DNA of 64,000 bases, taken from NCBI GenBank assembly GCA_030529505.1, contig JAUMWT010000007.1, positions 33,228 through 97,227 on the forward strand, read 5' to 3'. Position 1 is the stretch's first letter, and every line of letters starts with the position of its first letter. Below, in pieces: positions 40,376 through 49,418 of this stretch. Under the pieces are notes generated by a model that made no database searches, had not been told where the DNA came from, and saw nothing but the letters and a program-made list of their open reading frames with translations. Source of the DNA: Allobrachymonas sp. GTDB lineage: Bacteria; Pseudomonadota; Gammaproteobacteria; Burkholderiales; Burkholderiaceae_C. The translations under genes and the position numbers were made by a program.

Positions 40376-41272
40376 ATGGTTTCAGCAACACAAGCCGATG
40401 CAGGAATCAGCACAGGGGCGGCCGTGCCCCCGCCCGGCATGGTGCTGCCTGTGCAGGCATTGAGCATGGGCTTCGTGCACGAAGCCCTGCCATTGCCCTT
40501 GCACGCATCGCAAGCGCCGCTGGCGGTCGCTCAGGCTGCTGCTCAGGCGGCCGTGCCGTCGTCCATATCGCCCTTGGCTGGGGCGGTGCCTGCCGCCGGG
40601 CAAGAGGCGCCGGGTGCGGGCGCTGCATGGGGCCTGCCTGCTGATGCGCGGCCGGGTGCAGCGCAAACGGATTTTGCCCAGGCGGGCGGCCTGGCTCCCT
40701 TGGCGGCTGCGCCTGCCGCCATGCCGCCAAGCGCGGAGCCTGTGGCGGGCATGGCCCCGTTCGGCCCCGCCGTTTTTGCGCCGGGCGCCGTGGTTGATGA
40801 CACGCAAAGCCGCCAGGGCGTGCGCATTGGCGACGTGGGCGTGATGCTGACTTATGAAGACAGCAGCGAACTCACCGAGATGCCCGAGCTGTACTACCTG
40901 CCCAATGCCCCGGTGTGGGTCAAGGGGCTGGCCAATCTGCACGGCAATCTGGTGCCCGTATTCGACCTGGCCCAATATCTGGGCGTGCAGGCGCAGCCTG
41001 GCGAGCAAGCTGCCGCCGGGCAGGCGGCGGGCGCAAGCAAAACCATGCTGCTGGTGCTGGGGCACGGCGCCGAGGCGGCGGGCGTCGTCATCGATGGCAT
41101 TCCCCAGCGCCTGGTGCCCACGCCGCAGCAGCAAACCGATGCCGATACGGCGCCGGCCCTGTTGATGCCGCATATCCAGGGGGCGTATTTCATCAACGAC
41201 CACTTGTGGTTCGATCTGGACTGCGCCAGCCTGCTCGACATGCTGGAGCAAGCCATGATGCATCAGGCATAA
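40376..41272 (+). CDS. CheW/PilI-type adaptor protein
   Basis: 298 residues. The C-terminal half (about 150-298) is a CheW domain with RIGDVGVMLTYEDSSELTEM, the hallmark VKGLANLHGNLVPVFDLAQYLG, MLLVLGHGAEAAGVVIDGIP and HLWFDLD. It should link the receptor to the histidine kinase. The N-terminal 140 residues are Ala/Pro/Gly-rich and apparently disordered, much longer than in usual PilI; a shorter internal start cannot be excluded. 51 bp after the pilH-like gene. Confidence 0.8.
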   Translation: MVSATQADAGISTGAAVPPPGMVLPVQALSMGFVHEALPLPLHASQAPLAVAQAAAQAAVPSSISPLAGAVPAAGQEAPGAGAAWGLPADARPGAAQTDFAQAGGLAPLAAAPAAMPPSAEPVAGMAPFGPAVFAPGAVVDDTQSRQGVRIGDVGVMLTYEDSSELTEMPELYYLPNAPVWVKGLANLHGNLVPVFDLAQYLGVQAQPGEQAAAGQAAGASKTMLLVLGHGAEAAGVVIDGIPQRLVPTPQQQTDADTAPALLMPHIQGAYFINDHLWFDLDCASLLDMLEQAMMHQA

Positions 41273-41656
41273 GCCATCCATGGCAGCCGAGACAGCGATT
41301 GCATTGAAAACCGATTTGAACGCTGCAGCGCCAACAGCCGCAGCCAGTTGAGTGAAAGGAGACGAACAAGAGCCGCTTTCAATCGTGCAAATGCCTTCCC
41401 TGCAGCAGAGTCTGCTCAAAGTTTTTGATTCGCTCACGCGGAGGATGAAAAGCGCACTGGCCGCCTGGCGCCGGCATGGCGAACAAGCCTGCCTTGGTCG
41501 CTGTGTTGGGCGCGTCTCGCCTGGTTTTTCATTCGGCGCGAGCTGAAAAAAAGACTTTGAGCAAACGCTCGGCGCCCGTGGCGCTGGCATGGTTCTTGCG
41601 AATCAGTTGATGTATTCCCTTTCGTTACAGACAACTTTTTGCAAGGAGGAGAAGGC
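41273..41656. other. Intergenic region with sigma-54 promoter
   Basis: 384 bp between the CheW-like adaptor and the first binding protein. Short open frames lack motifs. The only clear signals are the sigma-54 element at 41585 and the strong AGGAGGAGAAGGC site just before 41657. I did not find an obvious enhancer-binding-protein palindrome upstream. Confidence 0.5.
41585..41599 (+). promoter_or_regulatory. Sigma-54 (RpoN) -24/-12 promoter
   Basis: TGGCATGGTTCTTGC has the invariant GG (41586-41587) and GC (41598-41599) separated by exactly 10 bases. It matches YTGGCACG-N4-TTGCW at nearly every position. The predicted start of transcription is near 41611, about 46 bp before the ATG at 41657. 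Confidence 0.6.
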
Positions 41657-42508
41657 ATGAAAACATCCGTGTTGATCCGTTTGGGTCTCGCTTCTTGGCT
41701 TGCCGCGATCATGGTCTGCCTGTCAGCCTGTTCCGGGCAGGGGGCGTCAACGGCGGCGTCCGCGCCTGTATCAGAAGGGACTGCTTCTGCTGCTGGCAAA
41801 CAGGCCAAAGCGCCTGCCGATGCCCCTGCGTCGCAAAAGCAGATCGTCATCGGCGTGGACGCCTATTCGGTGCCCCTGACCTTCTGGGACGAAAGAACCA
41901 AGCTCTTGTCGGGTTACGACGCGGACATGGCCAGGGAGGCGTTCAAGCGCGCGGGCCTGGCTTACGAATTCAAGGCGATTGTTTGGGCCGACAAGGAAAA
42001 GGAGCTGAAAAGCAAAAACATCGATGTGGTTTGGTCGGGTCTGACCATCACCGACGAGCGCGCGAAGGACTTTGCCTTCTCCGTTCCCTACTACTCCAAC
42101 AGACAGGCCATTCTCGTTCGCGCCGACTCGGCCATTCAGGGCAAAGAGGACCTCAGGGGCAAAGCCATTGGCGAACACAAGGGCAGCCCGAGCAAGGCCT
42201 TCATCCAGTCTCTGGGCCCGGCCAGGCACGAAGAGTATCTGGAATTGCCCGATCTGTTTGCGGCGGTGATGAATGGGCAGATCGACGCGGCCATTACCGA
42301 TGGCGTATTCATTGACTACTACGCGCTGCACACCCCCGGCAAGTTTCGCGTTCTGTCAGACAGCGTGCCGGAAAAAGGTTTTGCCGTGGGCATGGATCCA
42401 GCCAATAAAGAGCTGTTGACCCAAATCAACAAGGCCCTGATGGAGATGGAGGCCGATGGCACCGCCAAAGCCATTTACCGGCAATGGTTTGCTGAAAAAA
42501 GCCAATGA
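41657..42508 (+). CDS. Lipoprotein solute-binding protein, family 3 (copy 1)
   Basis: 283 residues. A signal peptide ends in the lipobox LSAC, so it is predicted to be a lipid-anchored periplasmic protein. The body is a bacterial family-3 (polar amino acid) binding domain: IVIGVDAYSVPLTFWDE, LLSGYDADMAREAFKRAG, DVVWSGLTITDERAKDFAFS, GQIDAAITDGVF. No ABC permease or ATPase gene is nearby. Instead it sits between the CheW-like and receptor genes of a chemosensory locus, which suggests ligand sensing (inference). Strong ribosome-binding site AGGAGGAGAAGGC. Confidence 0.82.
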   Translation: MKTSVLIRLGLASWLAAIMVCLSACSGQGASTAASAPVSEGTASAAGKQAKAPADAPASQKQIVIGVDAYSVPLTFWDERTKLLSGYDADMAREAFKRAGLAYEFKAIVWADKEKELKSKNIDVVWSGLTITDERAKDFAFSVPYYSNRQAILVRADSAIQGKEDLRGKAIGEHKGSPSKAFIQSLGPARHEEYLELPDLFAAVMNGQIDAAITDGVFIDYYALHTPGKFRVLSDSVPEKGFAVGMDPANKELLTQINKALMEMEADGTAKAIYRQWFAEKSQ

Positions 42509-42577
42509 GCTGGGCGGCGCAAGCCGTGAAACCCAGTCTCGGGCTGGCGAGGCTGAAAAAGCCTTGCGCTCCAACGG

Positions 42578-42611
42578 AACATGCAGTGCGCCTCGGGCGG
42601 CTGCATGTTTT
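42578..42611 (+). terminator. Hairpin after the first binding-protein gene
   Basis: Perfect 9-bp stem AACATGCAG (42578-42586) / CTGCATGTT (42601-42609) with a 14-base loop. The TT of the stem runs on into TT, giving a short T-run. It may be a weak terminator or attenuator between the paralogues. The other bases of the 42509-42859 gap hold no gene I can support. Confidence 0.4.
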
Positions 42612-42859
42612 GGATTGGGGGGCGACCCGGATGCGCTTGCGCACCGAGTCAAGGCCGTGGATGCGCGCAGGCGCGCGCCGACAAAGCGGCCAGAAGTATT
42701 GATACGGGCACGGCCTTGGGCCGTGGCGGGGCATTCCGTTTGGCGGGGCCGGCGCCTGCAGGGCGGGCGGCTTCGAATGGCTTGAATGCCTTTTTGAATG
42801 ATGGTTTATTGATCGTGACGAGGGAGACCGCCTTTAAGGTGGAAAAAACGAGGATGAAG

Positions 42860-43711
42860 ATGAAAAAACGTGAACTGGGTCAACTGGGTCATTTGTGCGC
42901 TTCGGCGCTGCTTTCGGCCAGCCTGCTCTTGGGCGGTTGCGGCCCGCAGGGCGAGTCGGCCAAGCCTGCTTCGGGCGCCCAAAGTGCCGGTGCGGCTTCT
43001 GCATCGGCGGCAGCGCCTGTCAGCCGCGACTTCGTGATTGTGGGAGTGGATACCCAATCCACTCCCATGGCGTTTTGGGACAGCCAGACCCGGGCGATCG
43101 TGGGCTATGACGTCGATATGGCCAAAGAGGCGCTCAAGCGCGCCGGGCTGAAGCACGAGTTTGAGGCCATCGACTGGAGCAGGAAAGAAAAAGACCTGCT
43201 GCAGGACAAGAAGATCGACCTGATCTGGTCGAGCATGTCGGTAACGGAGGAGCGCAAGCGCATCTTTGCCTTCTCCAACCCCTACATCAAGAACCAGCAA
43301 GCCATTCTGGTGCGCGCCGATTCGCCGATCCAGGGCAAGGGCGATCTGGGCGGCAAGAAAGTGGCCGTGAACAAGGGCAGCATCGGGGCGAGTCTGGTCA
43401 AACGCCTGAGCGGCGCCGAAGCGCCCGCCAAGGTGGAAGAGTTTGACGTGCGCATCGACATCTTCTCGGCCGTGCTGAGCGGGCAGGCCGATGCGGCCGT
43501 GACCGATGGCGTGGTGGCGAACTACTACTCGGTCAACTCGCCGGGCAAATTCCGCGTGCTCAAAGACAGCTTGCAGGAAGAAGACCTGGCCGTGGCCGTG
43601 CGTCCGGCCGATACCGAGCTGCTCGAAAAGATCAACAAAGCCCTGGCCGACATGCAGGCCGATGGCAGTGCGCAGGCGATCCAGCAGCGTTGGTTTGGCG
43701 GCAGCCAATAA
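42860..43711 (+). CDS. Lipoprotein solute-binding protein, family 3 (copy 2)
   Basis: 283 residues and a clear paralogue of the preceding binding protein: same length, same motif order and the same QAILVRADS and SPGKFRVL segments. The signal peptide ends in the lipobox LLGGC. The domain runs from FVIVGVDTQSTPMAFWD through IVGYDVDMAKEALKRAGL, DLIWSSMSVTEERKRIFAFS and GQADAAVTDGV. ATG 42860 is six bases after GAGG; 42854 is also possible. It ends 54 bp before the receptor gene and is probably co-transcribed with it. Confidence 0.82.
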   Translation: MKKRELGQLGHLCASALLSASLLLGGCGPQGESAKPASGAQSAGAASASAAAPVSRDFVIVGVDTQSTPMAFWDSQTRAIVGYDVDMAKEALKRAGLKHEFEAIDWSRKEKDLLQDKKIDLIWSSMSVTEERKRIFAFSNPYIKNQQAILVRADSPIQGKGDLGGKKVAVNKGSIGASLVKRLSGAEAPAKVEEFDVRIDIFSAVLSGQADAAVTDGVVANYYSVNSPGKFRVLKDSLQEEDLAVAVRPADTELLEKINKALADMQADGSAQAIQQRWFGGSQ

Positions 43712-43765
43712 GCATCGGGTGCGAGATTCATTGCTAAATCATCAGAGTATTTCAGGAGTTTCAAA

Positions 43766-45589
43766 ATGAATGCAGCCTCGATTCGCCGGGCTATTACGGT
43801 TTTGCTGGTATTGATTGTGGTCTCGCTGGGCGCGCTGGGCTTTGCGTTTTATGCGCTGCAAAGGGCCTCGACCAACCTGGAAAACGCCGAGGAATCGCGC
43901 GTGCGCGCCTACCAGCTGATCGCCGAAACGCAGCAAAGTGCGGACGACTTGACGCGTTTGGCGCGCAACTTCGTGGCCACCCTGCACCCCGACTATCTGC
44001 GCCAATACTATGCGGTGCTTGATATTCGTAACGGCCGTATCGCCCGCCCCGAGCGTTATCACGACCTGTACTGGAAGCTGGTGGATCCCAATAATCCGCA
44101 GAAACCCCGTCCCGATACCAACGAGATCGTTTCGCTGACGGAGTTGCTGGAGCAGGCAGGCTTTACCGAGCAGGAGCTGGATCTGGTGCTGGAGTCCGAG
44201 CGCCAGTCCAACACCCTGGCCTTGATCGAGGTGGAGGCCATGAACATGGCCCAGGGCCGTTATCTGGACGCGCAAGGCACCTACGCGCGCCTGGACACGC
44301 CCAACCGCGAGCGTGCCTCGCAGATGCTGTATGACGACAAATACACGCAGGGCATCATTGCCGAAACCAAGCCGCTGGACGAGTTTGCCGTGCTGGTGGA
44401 ACAGCGTTTGGTGAATACGATTGCTGCTGCCAACAAGGCAGAACGTTATGCGCAGCTCCTGTTCTTCGGCCTGATGGTCTTGAGCCTGGTGCTGATTGGC
44501 TTGCTGATCTGGTTCAGTGGCCGCCTCTCGCGCCTGGAGTTGGCCGAAAAAGCCGCCCAGCAGAAAAAGGCCGAAGACGAGAACGAACGCCTCAACAACT
44601 CGGTGATTTCGGTGCTGCAAGCGGTGCACCAGCTCTCCGAGCGTGACCTGACCGTGAAAGCCCCCGTGACCGAAGACGTGATGGGCGCGGTATCCGACTC
44701 GATCAACCAGCTCGCTGGCGAAACCGCGCGCGTGTTGCACGGCGTGACCGGCATTGCCGACCAGGTGGCGCAGGTTTCCACCAACGTGAAGCAGCAGGCC
44801 GACAACGTGGCGCAAACGGCCGAGAAAGAACGCCAGAACGTCAACCAGATGATGAGTTCGCTGCAAACCGCGGTGCAAACCATGGACCGCGTGGCCGAAA
44901 TGGTGGAGAAGAGTAACCAGTCGGCCGAACAGGCCACGCAGGTGACCAACAACGCCTTGAACACGGTAAACGACACCGTGCGCGGCATGGAATCCATTCG
45001 CGCCACCATTGCCGAAACCGAGAAGCGGATCAAGCGCCTGGGCGAACGTTCGCAGGAAATTAGCGGCATCGTGAACCTGATCAACACCATTGCGGAACGC
45101 ACGCACGTACTGGCGCTCAATGCTTCCATGCAAGCGGCGGTGGCCGGTGAGGCGGGCCGTGGCTTCTCGGTGGTGGCGGAAGAGGTTCAGCGGCTGGCCG
45201 AAAGCTCGCGTAACGCCACGCAGCAGATTGCCACGCTGGTGGGCAACATCCAGCAGGAAACGAACGAAACCATCAACACCGTGAACCGCACCATCGGCCA
45301 GGTGGTGGAAGGGTCTGAGCAAGCGCAGGCCGCCGGTGAGCAGATGCGCCGCACGCAGGAAATCACCACCCAGCTCGTATCGCAGGTGCAGGGCATTGCG
45401 CAAGCGTCCGCCCAGCAGAAAGACATGTCGCAGCAATTGCTGCAGGCGGTGCGCCAGATGGGTGACAGCACGCAGCAAACCGCGCAGCAGATTGAGGCGC
45501 AGAACCGCGAAACCGACACCCTGCAGCAAGCTGCTGCGCGCCTGGTGGAATCGGTGAACGTGTTCAAGCTGCCCGAGCAAACCGCCTGA
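43766..45589 (+). CDS. PilJ-type methyl-accepting chemotaxis receptor
   Basis: 607 residues. TM1 is about 9-31 and TM2 about 228-252; they enclose a periplasmic domain of roughly 195 residues. That domain includes the motif LRQYYAVLDIRNGRIARPER. Then come a HAMP-like helix and a long cytoplasmic helical hairpin. Its tip reads NTIAERTHVLALNASMQAAV followed by GEAGRGFSVVAEEVQRLAES, the PilJ-like variant of the chemoreceptor tip. Should drive the ChpA-type kinase encoded next. Adjacent lipoprotein binding proteins may present ligands to its periplasmic domain (inference). Confidence 0.83.
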   Translation: MNAASIRRAITVLLVLIVVSLGALGFAFYALQRASTNLENAEESRVRAYQLIAETQQSADDLTRLARNFVATLHPDYLRQYYAVLDIRNGRIARPERYHDLYWKLVDPNNPQKPRPDTNEIVSLTELLEQAGFTEQELDLVLESERQSNTLALIEVEAMNMAQGRYLDAQGTYARLDTPNRERASQMLYDDKYTQGIIAETKPLDEFAVLVEQRLVNTIAAANKAERYAQLLFFGLMVLSLVLIGLLIWFSGRLSRLELAEKAAQQKKAEDENERLNNSVISVLQAVHQLSERDLTVKAPVTEDVMGAVSDSINQLAGETARVLHGVTGIADQVAQVSTNVKQQADNVAQTAEKERQNVNQMMSSLQTAVQTMDRVAEMVEKSNQSAEQATQVTNNALNTVNDTVRGMESIRATIAETEKRIKRLGERSQEISGIVNLINTIAERTHVLALNASMQAAVAGEAGRGFSVVAEEVQRLAESSRNATQQIATLVGNIQQETNETINTVNRTIGQVVEGSEQAQAAGEQMRRTQEITTQLVSQVQGIAQASAQQKDMSQQLLQAVRQMGDSTQQTAQQIEAQNRETDTLQQAAARLVESVNVFKLPEQTA

Positions 45590-45758
45590 TGGGCCGCGGC
45601 TGACTGGTCTGATTGCAACAGCCTGAAGCGAGGCTGCGGCCCGGTGCCGCAGCCGCATGCGGCGGGCCTGCTGCGTGTGTACGGCTTTCATGGCGTGCAC
45701 GGCAAGCGCCCGGCATGCGCGGGCCTGGCTCCAGCCGCCGTAGAAAGAAAGGCAAACC

Positions 45759-48746
45759 TTGAAGCTCAAAGACTTAATTGATGCGCTGGCCGGGGAGATT
45801 GAAAACATTCGCCCCCAGCTTGACATCAATCTGGACGATTTGCACAAGCTGGGGCTGGACGATACGGGCTTTTTGAACGCCCTGGACCAGTACAGCAGCC
45901 AGGTGCAGCGCATGGGCGAGGCGGTGGAGATGGCGGGCTTTCCGGGCCTGCAGGCCGTGTGCGCCCACGTGCTGGAAAACACCCTGTTGCTGGCCACCCA
46001 GGAAGCGGCCGAGCGCGAACCGGCCATCACCTTCTTGCGCGCCTGGCCCGCGCTGGCGGTGCATTACCTGCAAAACCTGGACGACGCTTCGGCCGCAGCG
46101 GGCCTGCTCGATCATCTGCGGGCTGCGCCGCACCCTCTGGAGGAGGACAGCGCCCTCAAGATCATGCACCAGCTCGGAGCCATGCCTGCGCAGGTCAATC
46201 TGGGCGGCGATGAGTCCAGGCGCCCCATCGTGGCCGTGCCCGAAGACGTGGCGCTGGAAGTGCCCGAAGATGCCGACCAGAAACTGATGGACGGCTTCTT
46301 TCAGGAAGCGCCCGACCAGGCCGCCACGCTGGTGGAACTGGTGGGCAAGATGGCTGCGGGCGAAGCCAGCACCGACGACATTGCCTCGGCCAAGCGCGTG
46401 GCGCACACGCTCAAGGGTTCGGGCGCCATCATCGGCCTGCGTGGCCTGGCCAGCATGGGCCACCACTTTGAAGACGTGCTGGAATATCTGGAAGCGCAGG
46501 GCGGCTACGTGGCCAAGCCCGTGGCTGCGGTGCTGACAGATGGCGCCTACTGCCTGGAGCAGATGGTGGCCTACGTCACCGGCACCGACGAATATCCCCA
46601 GCAGGCGCAAGTCGTGCTGCAAGACGTGCTCGATTTGGCCAACCGCATCGATCGCGGCGAAGAGCTGGAGCACGAAGTGCACCGCGCCACGCATGCCCAA
46701 GCGCATGCCCCCATGCCGACACCCGCTGCCATACCGGTGCACGGGCAGGCCGAGGCTGAAGGGGCCGATACGGCACTGACGGACGATGCAGGAGCGTCCG
46801 CCAGCGGAGATGTTGCGCCTGCTGCCGCTGTTGGCAGCCGCCCGGCTTCCCCGGCGCAAGCACCAGCACGCGCAGTTGCCACTGCATCGGCGGCTGCGGC
46901 CACGCCTGCCAGAAAAGCCATGCCTGCTGCTGCCGCGCTGCGCGTGAGCATGGACCGGATCGAGGAGCTGTTTCGCGTATCGGCCGAAGTTTCGGCACAT
47001 GCGGCCGCAATGGAGGCGCGCATCAAGCAGCTCACCGAACAATCCAAAGACCTGCTGGAGCAGAACCTGCGCGTGCAAAAGCGCCTGTTCGAACTCGAAA
47101 CCGTGGTGGACGTGCGCGCCCTGAGCATGATGCGCGCCCAGGGCGGCCGCGACAGCGATGCGCCGTTCGACCCGCTGGAGATGGATCAGTACAACGAGCT
47201 GCACAGCACCGCCCACGCCTTGGCGGAAGAGGCCAGCGATGCGCGCGCGATCTCGCAGCAGATCGAAGAAGCCATCGCCCAGTTGGCGGGCATGCAAACG
47301 CGCCAGCAACAGCTCTCGCGCGATTTGCAATACCTGGTGATCGGCACGCGCATGACCGAGGTGGGCGTGCTCGAATCGCGCCTGCAGCGCAATGTGCGCA
47401 CCACCTGCCAGGCCACGGGCAAGATGGCCGTGCTCACGCTCAAAGGGGCCAGCACCCTGATCGACAGCGATGTGCTCAACAAGCTGGCCGAGCCTTTGCT
47501 GCACCTGCTGCGCAATGCGGTCGATCATGGCCTGGAAAAGCCGCGCGACCGCGTGAAAGCGGGCAAGTCGGAAGTGGGCAGCATCGTGCTCGACTTTTCG
47601 CGCCAGGGCCAGCAAGTGGTGCTGCGCTGCCAGGACGATGGCGCCGGACTCGATTTGCAGGCGATCCGGCGCCGCGCGCAAGAACGTGGCCTGATCCGCC
47701 CCGGCCAAATCATGAGCGAAGACGACATGGCCCAGTTGATCACGCTGCCGGGCTTTTCCACTCGCGATGCGGTGAGCGAAGTCTCGGGCCGTGGCGTGGG
47801 CATGGACGTGGTGCGCGCCTGGGTTGAGGGCATGAACGGCGTCATCCGCATCAACTCGCAACGCGGCAAAGGCACCACCATCGAACTGCGCTTTGCCGCC
47901 ACGCTCTCGACCCTGCAATCGCTCATCGTGGATGTGGCCGGGCAGTGCTTTGCCCTGCCATCGCTGCAAGTGGAGCAGGCCGTGCCCAAAGGCGCAGGCA
48001 GCTTCGTGCTGGTGGGCAACAAGCTGCAATACCGCTACAACAACCGCATCTTGCGGGCGCTGCATCTGGCCGAAGTCACGGGCCTGGCCATCGATCCCGA
48101 CAAGCCCCTGGCCGATTACGATGCCGTGGTCGTGCGCGTGCAAGACAAGCTCTTCGCCCTGGCGGTGGACCAGCTGCGCGATTCGCGCGACTTGCTCGTG
48201 AAAAACCCCGGCCGCTACGCACGTCACGTGCGCGGCGTGGCGGGCCTGTCCGTATTGGGCGATGGCAGTATTGCCGTGAACCTGGACTTGGTGCAGTTGC
48301 TGGCCGGCTGGAAAGGCAACAGCCACGCGCTCGGCGGGGCCGTGCCCATCGTTAGCCGCAAGGCCGCGAGCAAGCCGCAATTGCCCGGCGTGCTGGTGGT
48401 GGACGATGCGCTGACCGTGCGCAACACCCTGCAGCAGCTGGTGGAAGACGCGGGCTTTCACGTCGAAACCGCGCGCGACGGGCTGGATGCGCTCGACAAG
48501 CTGAGCCATTTCAAGCCGCACGTGGTGCTCACCGATCTGGAAATGCCCAACATGAATGGCGTGGAACTGACGCAAAGCCTGCGCAACCGCGAAGACACCA
48601 AGGCCCTGCCCATCATCATGATCACCTCGCGCTCGCAAGACAAGCACCGCGAGCTGGCGCAAAACGCCGGGGTGGACGCCTACATCACCAAACCCTACAA
48701 CGAAGGCGAGCTGCTCAAGCTGATCCGGCAGAAGATAGCGGCCTGA
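45759..48746 (+). CDS. ChpA/CheA-type hybrid sensor histidine kinase
   Basis: 995 residues. An N-terminal helical region (1-170) precedes one HPt domain with the phosphorylatable His216 in AKRVAHTLKGSG. A Pro/Ala linker follows (310-390), then dimerisation and catalytic domains (HLLRNAVDHGLEKPRDR near 582-598; GRGVGMDVVRAWVEGMNG), then a CheW-like domain (about 715-850). The C-terminal receiver has Asp882-Asp883, phosphoacceptor Asp926 and a YITKPYN Lys. Far smaller than classical ChpA with its many HPt domains. The start codon is TTG, after GAAAGAAAGGCAAACC; the next in-frame ATG would delete 51 residues. Confidence 0.85.
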   Translation: MKLKDLIDALAGEIENIRPQLDINLDDLHKLGLDDTGFLNALDQYSSQVQRMGEAVEMAGFPGLQAVCAHVLENTLLLATQEAAEREPAITFLRAWPALAVHYLQNLDDASAAAGLLDHLRAAPHPLEEDSALKIMHQLGAMPAQVNLGGDESRRPIVAVPEDVALEVPEDADQKLMDGFFQEAPDQAATLVELVGKMAAGEASTDDIASAKRVAHTLKGSGAIIGLRGLASMGHHFEDVLEYLEAQGGYVAKPVAAVLTDGAYCLEQMVAYVTGTDEYPQQAQVVLQDVLDLANRIDRGEELEHEVHRATHAQAHAPMPTPAAIPVHGQAEAEGADTALTDDAGASASGDVAPAAAVGSRPASPAQAPARAVATASAAAATPARKAMPAAAALRVSMDRIEELFRVSAEVSAHAAAMEARIKQLTEQSKDLLEQNLRVQKRLFELETVVDVRALSMMRAQGGRDSDAPFDPLEMDQYNELHSTAHALAEEASDARAISQQIEEAIAQLAGMQTRQQQLSRDLQYLVIGTRMTEVGVLESRLQRNVRTTCQATGKMAVLTLKGASTLIDSDVLNKLAEPLLHLLRNAVDHGLEKPRDRVKAGKSEVGSIVLDFSRQGQQVVLRCQDDGAGLDLQAIRRRAQERGLIRPGQIMSEDDMAQLITLPGFSTRDAVSEVSGRGVGMDVVRAWVEGMNGVIRINSQRGKGTTIELRFAATLSTLQSLIVDVAGQCFALPSLQVEQAVPKGAGSFVLVGNKLQYRYNNRILRALHLAEVTGLAIDPDKPLADYDAVVVRVQDKLFALAVDQLRDSRDLLVKNPGRYARHVRGVAGLSVLGDGSIAVNLDLVQLLAGWKGNSHALGGAVPIVSRKAASKPQLPGVLVVDDALTVRNTLQQLVEDAGFHVETARDGLDALDKLSHFKPHVVLTDLEMPNMNGVELTQSLRNREDTKALPIIMITSRSQDKHRELAQNAGVDAYITKPYNEGELLKLIRQKIAA

Positions 48747-48759
48747 GGTGAATCCGACT

Positions 48760-49242
48760 ATGCAGACATTGAGTTCCCTACCGGTTGCGCCGCACATCGC
48801 CTCGGCCCGCCGCATCGTGCGCGGCAGCTACGTGCTGCTGCGCGCCGACGGCCTGCGCTTGCTCGTGCCGCAGGCCGACATCCAGAACACCGATTACATG
48901 CAGCTGCGCCCCGAACTGATCGAAGGCGAAAGCGGCTTGCTGCACATGCCCGGCAGCGACGATGGCGCGGTGTACGTGGCCATTGCTGCCGACATGCGCC
49001 TGCTGGACGAATGCCCGAGCGACCGCTTCGTGAGCACCCGCTTCAACGGCGGGGTGGACGTGCAGTGGTGCTGGAGCGAAGTGCGCGTGCTGATCGACGT
49101 GCAACTGCCCTGCGAAGCCCTGCCGCCCGTGCTGCTGGCCGAACACACGCCGGTGCGCGAACTGGTGGCCGTGGGCGAAGAATGGGCCTATCTGTGTTCG
49201 GCCGAGAAGATGCAGCAATTTGCGCTCTCGCCCAGAGGCTGA
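48760..49242 (+). CDS. Unknown protein of the chemosensory locus
   Basis: 160 residues beginning MQTLSSLPVAPH; not recognised. The region SYVLLRADGLRLLVPQADIQ looks like the first strands of a CheW domain, but the later CheW signatures are absent. The rest is acidic with several Trp/Cys (VQWCWSEVRVLID). It starts 14 bp after the kinase stop, with GAGGTG as ribosome-binding site; a GTG at 48748 would add four residues. Position suggests a divergent adaptor or a ChpA partner; low certainty. Repeat D begins on the last base of its stop codon. Confidence 0.65.
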   Translation: MQTLSSLPVAPHIASARRIVRGSYVLLRADGLRLLVPQADIQNTDYMQLRPELIEGESGLLHMPGSDDGAVYVAIAADMRLLDECPSDRFVSTRFNGGVDVQWCWSEVRVLIDVQLPCEALPPVLLAEHTPVRELVAVGEEWAYLCSAEKMQQFALSPRG

Positions 49243-49405
49243 GAAGCGGCTCATGATCGCCGCACAGGCGCTTGAGTCATGACCGCAGGCGGTCTGCGGC
49301 GTTGCAAATCTTGTCCATCGCACGGGCTATGCACATCGGTTTGCGCCTTGCATCCCATCCCGTTCCACATTCAATCACCTCGCGGTGAGATCATGAACAG
49401 GTTCT
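49242..49405 (+). repeat. Palindromic MITE-like element, copy D
   Basis: 164 bp. The left end AGAAGCGGCTCATGATC and right end GATCATGAACAGGTTCT are imperfect inverted repeats. The conserved interior reads GCGGCGTTGCAAATCTTGTC then TTTGCGCCTTGCATCCCATC. It exactly fills the space between the previous stop codon and the AAGGA ribosome-binding site (49406-49410) of the next gene. Confidence 0.82.
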
Positions 49406-49418
49406 AAGGACATCTGCC

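Noticed and set aside
41352-41546. 64-residue open frame between the CheW-like gene and the sigma-54 promoter
   Set aside because: The short basic translation has no recognised family and runs into the promoter region. The AAAGGAGA before it is suggestive but not enough alone.
42581-42853. Longer N-terminus (93 extra residues) for the second binding protein
   Set aside because: It would place the signal peptide and lipobox about 120 residues inside the protein; the ATG at 42860 gives a normal lipoprotein signal.
43742-46030. 762-residue minus-strand open frame opposite the receptor gene
   Set aside because: His/Leu/Arg-rich antisense shadow with no motif; the plus-strand receptor frame is unambiguous.
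45774-48815. 1013-residue minus-strand open frame opposite the ChpA-type kinase
   Set aside because: Antisense shadow of a GC-rich gene; the kinase frame has all expected domains and the antisense translation has none.
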